Below are positions 42,398 to 51,102 of a DNA stretch of 55,876 bases, piece by piece; positions within the stretch are counted from its first letter, which is position 1, and each line of letters starts with the position of its first letter. The notes beneath the pieces were generated by a model that had not been told where the DNA came from, ran no database searches, and was given only the letters and a program-made list of their open reading frames with translations. Origin of the DNA: an uncultured Clostridia bacterium. Its GTDB lineage: Bacteria; Bacillota; Clostridia; Oscillospirales; Ruminococcaceae. The position numbers and the translations under genes were made by a program. The stretch spans positions 1-55,876 of the forward strand of contig CANQPX010000008.1 in NCBI GenBank assembly GCA_947625915.1. Reading direction: 5' to 3'.

Positions 42398-44290
42398 ATG
42401 TTATTTCAGAAAAAGAAAAAAGAAGAAAATACAGATGAGCTGCACAAGGACTACGGCACTTTAAGCAACTGCCGCTTCGTCCTCGGGAAAGTTGCAAAAT
42501 ACCGCAAGTCCGCGCTGTTCTTCGTTGTCACGAGCGCGGCGGCAGGAGCGGCGTTATCCTATCTCTGGAGCTTTATCGGAAAACTTGTTATCGACATGAT
42601 AGAACGTCAGGCAAGCGGTGAGGGGAATATTTTTCCGCTTTTGTACCTGACTCTGGGGACTTCCGCCGCGGGATTTTTCCTGATGTGGTTAAATAATTTT
42701 TCAAACCTGAAAACAAATCTCGGATTTCATCATACCAGAAGAATGATAGTTCTTGAACGTCTGCAAAAAGTTATGGATATGGAGTATGAAAGCCTTGAAA
42801 CTCCCGAAATGCTGGATCGTCTGCAAAAGGCAAAACGTGCAAGCAGCAACGAATGGCAGGGCGTTCAGGGAATGATGACATATATTCAGGATCTGCTTTT
42901 GCGGTTTACCTCGGTAATTACGGCGATCGCGATCATGAGTACATTTGATCCGAGGATAATTCTTGTTATAATAGTATTAAGCGTGATCCAGTTCGCGTTT
43001 TTTGAATACATACGCCGCAAGGACAAAAAGGAAATGTGGGACGCTATGGCTCCTCATTGGCGTAAACTGGAATATATGGAGAACGTTACCACAAATTTTT
43101 CTTTCGCAAAGGATATACGGCTTTTCGGCATGAAAAATTTCCTGTCTGCCAAACAGCATGAAGTAAACGCCATTGAACTTGAACACTGGAAAAGATCCCG
43201 CCAATACTGGCTTTACAACACCATTTTCACGCACGGCATAACCCTTGCAAGGGATATGATAACAGTTATATGGCTTATAAACGGCGTTATTTCGGACGGA
43301 ATGTCCATAGGCGATTTCACGCTTTATTTTGCAAGCGCAAATACATTTTCGGGCGCAGTCGGAAATATTCTTGCCGCGTTTATGGGTATCCGTGAACGTT
43401 CCGCTCACACCGACGATCTCCGCAGCTTTATGGATATCCCCACCGGCAAAACAGGCGGCAAGCCCGTTCCAAAAACCGACAAATATACTTTTGTATTTGA
43501 AAATGTTTCCTTTAAATATAAAGGGCAGGAGACATATGCTCTTAAAAATGTAAACATGACTCTTTCCGCAGGGGAAAAACTTGCGGTAGTGGGCTTGAAC
43601 GGCGCGGGAAAAACAACATTCATAAAACTTCTTCTGCGGCTTTACGATGTTACCGAGGGAAGAATTCTTATGAACGGCACTGACATTCGTGAATTTGACC
43701 GTGAGGAATATTTCCGCTTGTTTTCCCCCGCATTTCAGGACGTAGTGATGTTCGCGCAGACAATGGCGGAGAACGTTTCAATGTCTCCTGAGGAAAAGAC
43801 CGACAGGGCATTTGCGGAAAAATGCCTTGCCTCCGCGGGACTTTCGGAAAAAGTTGATTCTCTCGAAAAGGGCATTGACACGCAGATACTGAAAGTCCTT
43901 TACGACGACGGCATAGACCTTTCCGGCGGCGAGAAGCAGAAGCTTGCACTTGCAAGGGCGCTATACAAAAATGCGCCGATAATAGTTCTTGACGAACCCA
44001 CCGCCGCACTTGACGCGCTTGCGGAATACCGCTTATACCGCAGCTTCAACGATATGGTAGGGGATAAAACAGCAGTTTATATTTCCCACAGGCTGTCGTC
44101 AACGCGTTTCTGCGACAGGGTTGCAATGTTCAAAGCGGGAGAAATGGTGGAAACGGGAACTCATGATGAGCTTATGGCGCATGGCGGGGCATATTCCGAG
44201 ATGTTCAATGTTCAAGCGCAGTATTATGTTGAAGATAAGGATATATTTGACATTCCCGAAGATAGCGAGGTGATGAACGATGTCGGATAA
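42398..44290 (+). CDS. ABC exporter half-transporter, first subunit
   Basis: 630 residues: N-terminal membrane domain with about six helices (to about residue 325) and a C-terminal ATPase with Walker A GLNGAGKTTF, signature LSGGEKQKLALARAL, Walker B IIVLDEPTAALD and the H-loop SHRL. It overlaps the next gene by 11 bases and shares its fold, so the two probably form a heterodimeric exporter for drugs, peptides or lipids. Preceded by AGGAGG directly after the attenuator. Both sites' catalytic motifs look intact. Confidence 0.92.
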   Translation: MLFQKKKKEENTDELHKDYGTLSNCRFVLGKVAKYRKSALFFVVTSAAAGAALSYLWSFIGKLVIDMIERQASGEGNIFPLLYLTLGTSAAGFFLMWLNNFSNLKTNLGFHHTRRMIVLERLQKVMDMEYESLETPEMLDRLQKAKRASSNEWQGVQGMMTYIQDLLLRFTSVITAIAIMSTFDPRIILVIIVLSVIQFAFFEYIRRKDKKEMWDAMAPHWRKLEYMENVTTNFSFAKDIRLFGMKNFLSAKQHEVNAIELEHWKRSRQYWLYNTIFTHGITLARDMITVIWLINGVISDGMSIGDFTLYFASANTFSGAVGNILAAFMGIRERSAHTDDLRSFMDIPTGKTGGKPVPKTDKYTFVFENVSFKYKGQETYALKNVNMTLSAGEKLAVVGLNGAGKTTFIKLLLRLYDVTEGRILMNGTDIREFDREEYFRLFSPAFQDVVMFAQTMAENVSMSPEEKTDRAFAEKCLASAGLSEKVDSLEKGIDTQILKVLYDDGIDLSGGEKQKLALARALYKNAPIIVLDEPTAALDALAEYRLYRSFNDMVGDKTAVYISHRLSSTRFCDRVAMFKAGEMVETGTHDELMAHGGAYSEMFNVQAQYYVEDKDIFDIPEDSEVMNDVG

Positions 44291-46064
44291 AAAGGAAAGA
44301 TCCCTTGCACTGCGTGCATTAAAGCACTGCATGGGTGAAATATGGCATAACAAGAAAAGTTACTTTGTATTTTCCGCACTGAATGTTATTTTCTCCGCAC
44401 TTCAGCCCTTTGCAAATATCCTGCTCATGCCGATGCTTATTGATACGCTTATAAATTACAGAGACTTTAAAAAAGCCGCAGTTATCGGCGCGGTAATGGT
44501 CATTTCGGGCGTTTTGATAAGCTGTCTTGCAAGCTGTATGACCATTCATCTGGAAAAATACGCGGACTATTTTCTTAATATGGAAACCGAACAGGTCTCA
44601 CGGCTCTGCATGGAGATCGATTTCACATTGACAGAGGACAAGGACGCTCTCGACCAGATACAGAAAGCCCGCGAGGGAATAAACTGGTCGGGCGGCGCAC
44701 ATGAGATCGCAAAAGGATTTTTTACAATACTTTCAAATATCATAAAGCTTTTGGGAGTAATTACGGTGATAATTTTCGCCGCGCCGGTACTGCTTGCGGT
44801 AATAGCTGTTCTTCTTGCTGTCTCCGCGTTCATCAACAACAAGAAAAACAAGATAGACATAAAATTTTTCAAGGAGCTTGCAAAGAAAAACCGCATTTAC
44901 AATTATATCGAATGGCAGCTTGACCAATTCAGATTTGCAAAGGATATCCGCCTTTACGATGCGGCGGATATGATGATGACAAATGCGGGAAACAATTTTG
45001 AACGTCTCAGACAGGATCAGGAGAAAACGTCCTATGAAAAATATTCTCTTGATGTTGCCGACGCGGGAACAAATTCCCTCCGCGACTTTGCAACATATTT
45101 CTACCTCGGTGTGCTTGCGGTCACGGGCAGGATCACCGTTGGAACATTTTCACAGCTCATAAGCGCGGCAGGAACGTTAAGTTCTTCAATTCAGGCAATC
45201 ATCCTCGGCGTTCAGGATATCGTAAAACGCAGCGGTTATATGTGCGAATTTATAAAATTCATGGAATATCCTCCCGCTCTTGAAAAGGGAAACAGGAAAA
45301 TTTTCGCTCCGAAAGACGGGCACGAGATCGAATTCCGAAACGTTACGTTTTCCTATCCCCATACAAATGTACAAGTTCTGAAGAACGTTTCCATAAAATT
45401 AAAAAGCGGGGAAAAGCTTTCGGTAGTGGGCTTGAACGGCGCGGGAAAAACAACTTTCATAAAGCTTTTGTGCCGCCTTTACGATGTTGACAGCGGGGAG
45501 ATACTCCTTGACGGGGTAAATATCCGCGAATACGACTATGAAGAATACATGAAACTTTTTTCTGTTGTTTTTCAGGATTTCATGCTGCTTGCATTTTCCG
45601 CGCAGGACAATATACTTCTCGGAGAAAAAGGAAATGCGGAAGAAGTTGACGAACTCTTCCGCAAAACGGGTATCCTTGACAAAATAAATTCACTTCCCAA
45701 AGGAAAAGACACCATGATGTTCAAGATGTTTGACAAAGAAGGCGTGGAACTTTCCGGCGGCGAACAGCAGAAACTTGCTATCGCCCGTGCGCTTTACAAG
45801 AACGCGCCCGTTGTTATCCTTGACGAACCCACGGCGGCGCTTGATCCCGTGGCGGAGTATGACATCTACCGTCAGTTCAACGATCTTGTTCACGGGAAAA
45901 CGGCGGTATACATTTCCCACAGGTTATCTTCCTGCAAATTCTGCGATCACATCGCGGTATTTTCCGAGGGAACGATAAAAGAGTACGGCACGCATGATGA
46001 ACTTATGGCGCATGGCGGGGCATATTCCGAGATGTTCAATGTTCAGGCGCAGTATTACATTTAA
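44280..46064 (+). CDS. ABC exporter half-transporter, second subunit
   Basis: 594 residues, membrane domain then ATPase: Walker A GLNGAGKTTF, LSGGEQQKLAIARAL, VVILDEPTAALDP, SHRLSS. Paralogue of the first subunit; the last about 20 codons (ELMAHGGAYSEMFNVQAQYY) are nearly identical at DNA level to those of the first gene, as is the Walker A segment, pointing to recent conversion between the two. Ends about 65 bases before family-1 copy D. Confidence 0.92.
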   Translation: MSDKKERSLALRALKHCMGEIWHNKKSYFVFSALNVIFSALQPFANILLMPMLIDTLINYRDFKKAAVIGAVMVISGVLISCLASCMTIHLEKYADYFLNMETEQVSRLCMEIDFTLTEDKDALDQIQKAREGINWSGGAHEIAKGFFTILSNIIKLLGVITVIIFAAPVLLAVIAVLLAVSAFINNKKNKIDIKFFKELAKKNRIYNYIEWQLDQFRFAKDIRLYDAADMMMTNAGNNFERLRQDQEKTSYEKYSLDVADAGTNSLRDFATYFYLGVLAVTGRITVGTFSQLISAAGTLSSSIQAIILGVQDIVKRSGYMCEFIKFMEYPPALEKGNRKIFAPKDGHEIEFRNVTFSYPHTNVQVLKNVSIKLKSGEKLSVVGLNGAGKTTFIKLLCRLYDVDSGEILLDGVNIREYDYEEYMKLFSVVFQDFMLLAFSAQDNILLGEKGNAEEVDELFRKTGILDKINSLPKGKDTMMFKMFDKEGVELSGGEQQKLAIARALYKNAPVVILDEPTAALDPVAEYDIYRQFNDLVHGKTAVYISHRLSSCKFCDHIAVFSEGTIKEYGTHDELMAHGGAYSEMFNVQAQYYI

Positions 46065-46129
46065 AAATATAAAGTTTATTGCCTCCGCAATTTTATCTTC
46101 ATCAATAGAAAATATCCGCGCATTATTCG

Positions 46130-46430
46130 GACTGCCAAAAACGAAAAACAAATTGCTCTGTATTGCCAAACAACTCACAGGGTTGTTTGGCAAGGCTTAG
46201 ATCACAATTACCGTTAATGCCAAGGGGAACGCTCTCTCTTGCAGAGCGTTCCCCTCTTGCCGCTTTCAGCGGCAATTCACCCCTTTGCAGAGGCGCCTTC
46301 GTATGGGGAATTTCGCGCTCTGCGGAGCGCGACGAGGGCTCCGCCCCTCGACCCCGCCAGCGCGGCTGCGCTGGATCAGCTTTTCAATTTTGCGCTGCGC
46401 GCAAAATTGTTAAAACTTTTTCGACAAGAT
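46130..46430 (+). repeat. Family-1 structured repeat, copy D
   Basis: Alpha subtype, plus strand, between the ABC operon and cysS (convergent). Stems: TTGCCAAACAAC/GTTGTTTGGCAA, GGGGAACGCTCT/AGAGCGTTCCCC, TTGCCGCT/AGCGGCAA, CGCGCTC/GAGCGCG, GAGGG/CCCTC, CCAGCGC/GCGCTGG, CAATTTTGCGC/GCGCAAAATTG. Confidence 0.85.
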
Positions 46431-46457
46431 GAGCCGTTGTCCGACAACGAACATTTA

Positions 46458-47873
46458 TTATTTCTTCGTTACTTTCGTTCCTTCTCTCGTCTCGGTCACA
46501 ACATATCCGAGCGCGGAGATCTTATCCCTTATCTCGTCGGCAAGCGCAAAATCCTTTTCCTTTCTTGCGGCTTTACGCTGTTCTAAAAGTTCCGCTATCT
46601 CCGCAGGGATATCTTCGTTTTCTCCCGAATTTTTATCGGAAAATTTCTTTGCCGCTTCGATAAGTCCCAGCGAAAGAACTTTTTCAAAATCATTTATGAG
46701 CGCAAGTTTCGTTGCATTGTTCGTATCGGCTTTCAGCACGTCATAAACTGCCGTTACCGCAAGAGCGGTGTTCAGGTCGTTGTCCATGGCGTCGGTGAAA
46801 TTCTTTTTCAATTCGTCAAATTTTGCCTTGTCAACATCACCGCTGCCGTCAAGTATACCGGAAATTTTCGCCGTAAGCTTTTCATATGCCGCAGATGCGT
46901 TGTCAAGATTTTCATAGCTGAAAACAAGAGATTTCCTGTAATGCGACTGCAAACAGAAAAATCTGTACACAAGCGGATCGTATCCTTTTTCTTCAAGCAG
47001 AGAAACGGTAAGGAACTCACCGGAAGATTTACTCATCTTTCCGCTGTTCGTATTAAGGTGGTGAACATGGAACCAATGCTTACACCACTCATGCCCGAGA
47101 TACGCTTCGCTTTGTGCGATCTCATTTGTGTGATGAGGGAAAGCATTGTCAATGCCGCCGCAGTGTATATCAAGATATTCCCCGAGATTTTTCATGCTTA
47201 TGCAGGAACATTCGATATGCCAGCCGGGATAACCGAGTCCCCACGGGCTTTCCCATTTGAGTTCCTGATCCTCGAATTTGGATTTTGTGAACCAAAGCAC
47301 AAAATCCGCTTTATTGCGCTTGTTGGAGTCCTCCTCAACGCCTTCGCGCACGCCCACTTCAAGATCTTCCTCTTTGAAATCGTTGAAAACATAGTATTTG
47401 TCAAGTTTTGAAGTGTCAAAATAGATATTTCCGCCCGCTTCGTAGGCATAGCCTTTTTCCATAAGAACTTTTATAACGCGTATAAACTCGTCGATATAAG
47501 ATGTTGCGGGAACGACAACATCGGGAGTTTTTATATTCAGCTTTTTACAGTCGTCAAAGAATGCTTTTGTATAAAATTCCGCAATTTCCATGACCGTCTT
47601 GTGTTCACGCTTTGCGCCTTTGAGCATTTTATCGTCGCCCGTATCGCCGTCGCTTGAAAGATGTCCCACGTCGGTGATATTCATAACGCGTTTGACATCA
47701 TATCCCGCATAGCGGAAATATTTTTCCAGAACATCTTCCATTATATAACTGCGGAGATTTCCGATATGCGCATAGTGATACACCGTAGGACCGCAGGTAT
47801 ACATACTTACTTTTCCCTCAAAACGGGGGACAAAGTCGTCTTTTTTCCTTGTAAGAGTGTTATAAAGTTTCAT
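46458..47873 (-). CDS. cysS: Cysteinyl-tRNA synthetase
   Basis: 471 residues, class I synthetase. Signature 1 in CGPTVYHYAHIGNLRSY (HIGN, with the zinc Cys of YTCGPT), signature 2 KMSKSSGEF, further zinc ligands in WHIECSCIS and the His-rich HTNEIAQSEA. Its start overlaps the cysE stop by four bases (ATGA), so it is translated from the cysE message and shares the T-box. Confidence 0.97.
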   Translation of the reverse strand: MKLYNTLTRKKDDFVPRFEGKVSMYTCGPTVYHYAHIGNLRSYIMEDVLEKYFRYAGYDVKRVMNITDVGHLSSDGDTGDDKMLKGAKREHKTVMEIAEFYTKAFFDDCKKLNIKTPDVVVPATSYIDEFIRVIKVLMEKGYAYEAGGNIYFDTSKLDKYYVFNDFKEEDLEVGVREGVEEDSNKRNKADFVLWFTKSKFEDQELKWESPWGLGYPGWHIECSCISMKNLGEYLDIHCGGIDNAFPHHTNEIAQSEAYLGHEWCKHWFHVHHLNTNSGKMSKSSGEFLTVSLLEEKGYDPLVYRFFCLQSHYRKSLVFSYENLDNASAAYEKLTAKISGILDGSGDVDKAKFDELKKNFTDAMDNDLNTALAVTAVYDVLKADTNNATKLALINDFEKVLSLGLIEAAKKFSDKNSGENEDIPAEIAELLEQRKAARKEKDFALADEIRDKISALGYVVTETREGTKVTKK

Positions 47874-48580
47874 AATGAGCCTCCTTGCTGTTTACCGTTA
47901 TTATATTTTTTTCCTATTTCGGCAATTTCAAGTTTATTCATTTGTTTTTCAAGCTTTTCAAGTCTTATGCGGTAAGCGCAGAGTTCCTGCGCCACAGGAT
48001 CGGGGATATGCACCTGATCCAGATCGTTAACGACTTTCTGACCGTTTCTCCTTACTATCCTTGCGGGAACGCCCACAGCAGTACAGTTCGGGGGAACTTC
48101 TTCCAGAACGACGGCATTTGCGGCGATCTTTACATTGTCTCCGACTTTGAAAGGGCCGAGAACTCTTGCTCCCGCGCCGACCATGACGTTATTGCCGAGG
48201 GTAGGATGGCGCTTGCCTTTTTCCTTTCCGGTACCGCCGAGGGTAACGCCCTGATAGACAAGGCAGTTATCGCCTATTTCGGCAGTTTCGCCTATCACAA
48301 CGCCCGAGCCGTGATCTATAAAGAAGCCTTTTCCTATCTTTGCGCCGGGGTGTATCTCAATTCCCGTAAGGAGTCTTGCAAGCTGAGAGATACACCTTGC
48401 AATGGTATAAAGTTTTTTTGTATAAAAGAAATGCGCGACTCTGTACATAAGCACCGCATGGAGCCCCGAATATGTCAGAAGTATTTCAAGGGTACTTCTT
48501 GCGGCGGGGTCACGTTTTTTCACCGACTCTATATCCGACTTTATGTGTTCTATCGTATGTGCGACAGTATGTTCAAACAT
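47870..48580 (-). CDS. cysE: Serine O-acetyltransferase
   Basis: First committed step of cysteine synthesis: acetyl-CoA plus serine gives O-acetylserine. 236 residues with an N-terminal helical part (RDPAARSTLEILLTYSGLHAVLMYRVAHF) and a left-handed beta helix of hexapeptides (IHPGAKIGKGFFIDHGSGVVIGETAEIGD; catalytic His in DHGSG). The ATG at 48580 is used; an upstream in-frame TTG overlaps AAAGGAG. Co-transcribed with cysS under a cysteine T-box. Confidence 0.95.
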   Translation of the reverse strand: MFEHTVAHTIEHIKSDIESVKKRDPAARSTLEILLTYSGLHAVLMYRVAHFFYTKKLYTIARCISQLARLLTGIEIHPGAKIGKGFFIDHGSGVVIGETAEIGDNCLVYQGVTLGGTGKEKGKRHPTLGNNVMVGAGARVLGPFKVGDNVKIAANAVVLEEVPPNCTAVGVPARIVRRNGQKVVNDLDQVHIPDPVAQELCAYRIRLEKLEKQMNKLEIAEIGKKYNNGKQQGGSL

Positions 48581-48604
48581 TATTGAAACAGCTCCTTTCA
48601 AAAA

Positions 48605-48870
48605 TAAAACAAAAAGCCGCCCTCAAAGGAAACATTCCCATGAAGGCGGTAAGATATTCAAACCGCGGTCCCACTTCAATTTCAAACTCGTTATCCCTTA
48701 ACGCGGGTAAACGCGGGCGCATACGCAGGAAAAAATTTTCCCTTCCGCGTCCGGACTGTCGAGCCGCACTTCGCGATCCCGTTCTGCGCCGTTGCACCGA
48801 CCCGACGCTCTCTTAAAGGAAGCGGGAAAAGCTACTCTTGCCCGATATGTCTTTACAATATTCTGTTCAA
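48605..48870 (-). promoter_or_regulatory. T-box leader (cysteine) of cysE-cysS
   Basis: Minus-strand leader with the T-box core GAAGTGGGACCGCGG (48677-48663) and a terminator GCCGCC.../...GGCGG with T-run (48650-48611). A TGC triplet at 48768-48766, in GCGAAGTGCGGCTCG on the 3' side of stem I, is the likely Cys specifier. Puts both synthesis and charging of cysteine under tRNA-Cys control. Confidence 0.92.
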
Positions 48871-48875
48871 CAGTA

Positions 48876-48904
48876 ATTATACCACACCATGCCGAAAAAA
48901 TCAA
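48876..48904 (-). promoter_or_regulatory. Promoter of the cysE-cysS T-box
   Basis: TTGATT (48899-48904), 17 bases, TATAAT (48876-48881) on the minus strand. Confidence 0.75.
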
Positions 48905-48988
48905 GGGGCAATTTAACGGTTTTGAGAGCCAAGAGCAAAATATCATTAACAGATCTGCAGCGAAAAAAATTTTTTCGTGCGGTTTATC

Positions 48989-49017
48989 TTGTAATTCTGC
49001 GGAACTTGTGATATAAT
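48989..49017 (+). promoter_or_regulatory. Promoter of the first Rpn gene
   Basis: TTGTAA (48989-48994), 17 bases, TATAAT (49012-49017); the following ATAATTGACAAAGAGTAT is shared with the second Rpn gene. Confidence 0.75.
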
Positions 49018-49051
49018 ATAATTGACAAAGAGTATCGGGAGGTGTTTGCCG

Positions 49052-49915
49052 ATGAGCCGAGATGAACAAACGATGCTTTCCCCGAAGCTTGATATAGTTT
49101 TTAAAATGCTTTTCGGGAATGAGAAAAACAAAGATATTCTGAAAGCGTTTCTTTCGGATATGCTTGACATTCCGGAAGAGGAAATGCGCGATATAAAAGT
49201 TAAGAACCCCGAGATCGAGCCGGAGAGCGTTGATGAAAAGTTTTACAGGCTTGATCTGAATATTGATATCGGCGGTCAGCTTGTAAATGTTGAAATGCAA
49301 GTCAGAGCGGAGAAGTTCTTTCCTGACAGAACGCTTCTCTATTGGTCGAAGCTGTATTCTTCCCAACTTGATGAGGGAGAACCTTACAGTAAGCTGTGTC
49401 CTTGTATATCTATCAACATATTGGATTTTGTTCTTTTCGGGGAACACGAAGACATACATTCGGAATTTTCCGTTTGGGACGTTGAACATAAGAAAAAGCT
49501 TTCTGACAAAATGCAGATACATTTCTTTGAACTGAAAAAAGTAAAAGGCGGAATAGATAAGGGAGACAGGAAGAAACTTTGGTTACAATTCATCAGATCC
49601 ACGAAGAAGGAGGAGTTCGAGATGTTGAAACAAGCAGAAGTTCCTGCGATTTCCAAAGCTATAGATGGGCTTTATGTGATGAACGATAACGATAGATTGA
49701 AAGAACTTGCAAGAATGAGAGAAAAAGCCATGCACGACAGAGCTTCCGAACTCGAAGAAGCTATCCTGACCGGCATGGAAAGGGGTATTGCCAAGGGCAG
49801 AGCAGAGGGCGAAGCCAAGGGCAGAGCAGAAAGAGACAATGAGATCTTCGCTAAGATGAAAGCATTCGGCTTGTCTGACAGCGATATAAAGAAAATTTTT
49901 AATATTAAAAGTTAA
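49052..49915 (+). CDS. Rpn-family PD-(D/E)XK nuclease/transposase (copy 1)
   Basis: 287 residues. The N-terminal nuclease domain begins MLSPKLDIVFKMLFG and has the PD-(D/E)XK core in LDLNIDIGGQLVNVEMQVR (Asp, then ExQ). The C-terminal part is helical (DRLKELARMREKAMHDR) and ends in short GIAKGRAEG-type repeats and KMKAFGLSDSDIKKIFNI. E. coli RpnA-E are nucleases that promote recA-independent recombination and affect phage growth. GGGAGG precedes the ATG at 49052. About 90 percent identical to the copy at 54927 over the nuclease domain. Contains an internal start at 49622. Confidence 0.88.
   Translation: MSRDEQTMLSPKLDIVFKMLFGNEKNKDILKAFLSDMLDIPEEEMRDIKVKNPEIEPESVDEKFYRLDLNIDIGGQLVNVEMQVRAEKFFPDRTLLYWSKLYSSQLDEGEPYSKLCPCISINILDFVLFGEHEDIHSEFSVWDVEHKKKLSDKMQIHFFELKKVKGGIDKGDRKKLWLQFIRSTKKEEFEMLKQAEVPAISKAIDGLYVMNDNDRLKELARMREKAMHDRASELEEAILTGMERGIAKGRAEGEAKGRAERDNEIFAKMKAFGLSDSDIKKIFNIKS
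49622..49915 (+). CDS. Putative intragenic short form of Rpn (97 aa)
   Basis: Inside copy 1, in the same frame, GGAGG (49609-49613) stands eight bases before ATG (codon 191), giving MLKQAEVPAISKAIDGLYVM onward to the common stop. The ribosome site is encoded by the KKEEF codons. E. coli RpnA makes such a short C-terminal form from an internal start that restrains the long form; the same is inferred here. The strongest support is that the separate gene at 49927 starts at exactly this place. Confidence 0.55.
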   Translation: MLKQAEVPAISKAIDGLYVMNDNDRLKELARMREKAMHDRASELEEAILTGMERGIAKGRAEGEAKGRAERDNEIFAKMKAFGLSDSDIKKIFNIKS

Positions 49916-49926
49916 ATGAGGAATTC

Positions 49927-50223
49927 ATGATGTTGAAACAAGCAGAAGTTCCTGCAATTTCAAAGGCAATAGACGGGCTTTATGTTATGAACGATAATGA
50001 TAGATTGAAAGAACTTGCAAGAATGCGCGAAAAAGCCATGCACGACAGGGCTTCCGAACTCGAAGAAGCTATCCTGACGGGCATGGAGAGAGGCAGAGCA
50101 GAAGGCGAAGCCAAGGGCAGAGCAGAAGGCGCAGCAAAAAAGGAAGCTGAAATGCTTGATAAGATGAAAGCATTCGGCTTATCCGACAGCGATATAAAGA
50201 AAATTTTTAATATTAAAAGTTAA
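49927..50223 (+). CDS. Free-standing copy of the Rpn C-terminal short form (98 aa)
   Basis: 98 residues, MMLKQAEVPAISKAIDGLYV..., nearly identical to codons 191-287 of the Rpn gene just upstream except in the GRAEGEAKGRAEGAAKKEAE repeat. The DNA duplication begins at the equivalent of the internal ribosome site (GAGGAATTCATGATG against GAGGAGTTCGAGATG) and ends at the same stop, so the duplicated unit is just the putative short gene with its ribosome site. It lacks the nuclease core. Probably co-transcribed with copy 1 and ended by the terminator at 50251. Confidence 0.8.
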   Translation: MMLKQAEVPAISKAIDGLYVMNDNDRLKELARMREKAMHDRASELEEAILTGMERGRAEGEAKGRAEGAAKKEAEMLDKMKAFGLSDSDIKKIFNIKS

Positions 50224-50247
50224 ATAAGGAGTTCAAGATGATAAAAG
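50224..50247 (+). pseudogene. Third, nearly deleted unit of the Rpn tandem duplication
   Basis: After the stop at 50223, the junction sequence AATAAGGAGTTCAAGATGAT repeats the start region once more (ribosome site, spacing, ATG) but runs into the terminator after eight codons (MIKEKPRL). Confidence 0.6.
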
Positions 50248-50250
50248 AAA

Positions 50251-50273
50251 AACCCCGCCTTTAAGGCGGGGTT
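50251..50273. terminator. Bidirectional terminator
   Basis: AACCCCGCC/GGCGGGGTT with a five-base loop; T-rich on both sides (GTTTTTC on plus, TTTTTCTTTT on minus). Serves the Rpn array and the convergent secreted-protein gene. Confidence 0.9.
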
Positions 50274-50297
50274 CATGTTTTTCATTTTATCGGGATC

Positions 50298-51014
50298 TTA
50301 CTTTCTCTTGCGGGAGATAACAGCAGCAGTACCTGCAACAGCCATTACAGCAGCAACAGCAGCAGCGGGAACGTTGCCGGTCTTTGTAGATGTTGTTGCG
50401 GAGTCGCCTGCAGGAGCTGTTTCTGTTGTTGAAGCAGCAGCACCTTCATAAGGTTTCTGAGCGATCTCGTTTCCGTCTGCATCAAAGAATTTCAGATCGG
50501 AAATTGTGATATTGATCTTGTTGATATCAGCAGCACTTGACCAATCCATAAATACAAGTTCTGAATCAGCATTAAGAACTTCGCTGTCGAGAAGGAACTT
50601 AGCATCATCGGTAACAGTCTTTACTTTTTCTGCAAAGTAAGCATTTCCTTCCTCATCATAGTCAGCGTTTATTTCATAACCGGTAGAGTTCTTGCAGCCA
50701 AAATAGCAAGCACCGCCAAGCCAGCAGCCGGGAACGTCATCTGCGATAGTATAGGTAACAGTCCATGTTGCAGACTTAACAAGAGTAGGATCATCAAGAA
50801 GATCGCCTGCTGTAACTCTTGCCTTTACCTGCTGACCGCCTGCGGGAGCAGTAAATGTCATGCTGTTCTCGTCTGTAGATACGATAGTGCAAGTATCGGG
50901 ATTGCCATCTGCATAACCTGCGTTAGCCCAGTTTGTAGCGCTTACACTTACAGCCATCATGGAAACAGCTGTTGCTGCTGCCGCGATAACTGCAGAAATT
51001 TTAGAAAGTTTCAT
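50298..51014 (-). CDS. Secreted protein with C-terminal membrane anchor
   Basis: 238 residues: signal peptide (MKLSKISAVIAAAATAVSMM AVSVSA), a beta-rich middle with four Cys (CTIV, CWLGGACYFGC) and TISDLKFFDADGNEI, a Thr/Ala/Glu stalk (SSTTETAPAG-like), TKTGN, a hydrophobic helix and the end RKRK. The plan matches the protein at 30730 (PKTGN/TKTGN then helix then basic tail). The ISDLKFFDADGNEI phrase resembles carbohydrate-binding or dockerin-system proteins of ruminococci, but I cannot assign a domain. GGAGG precedes the ATG at 51014. Confidence 0.72.
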   Translation of the reverse strand: MKLSKISAVIAAAATAVSMMAVSVSATNWANAGYADGNPDTCTIVSTDENSMTFTAPAGGQQVKARVTAGDLLDDPTLVKSATWTVTYTIADDVPGCWLGGACYFGCKNSTGYEINADYDEEGNAYFAEKVKTVTDDAKFLLDSEVLNADSELVFMDWSSAADINKINITISDLKFFDADGNEIAQKPYEGAAASTTETAPAGDSATTSTKTGNVPAAAVAAVMAVAGTAAVISRKRK

Positions 51015-51073
51015 TGTTATTTCCTCCAATACATTTTTTAACAGAATTGTTCTGCTAATTATTTATATTACTT

Positions 51074-51102
51074 ATTATATCATTATTTCTCGTATTTAAC
51101 AA
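51074..51102 (-). promoter_or_regulatory. Promoter of the secreted-protein gene
   Basis: TTGTTA (51097-51102), 17 bases, TATAAT (51074-51079). Confidence 0.7.
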
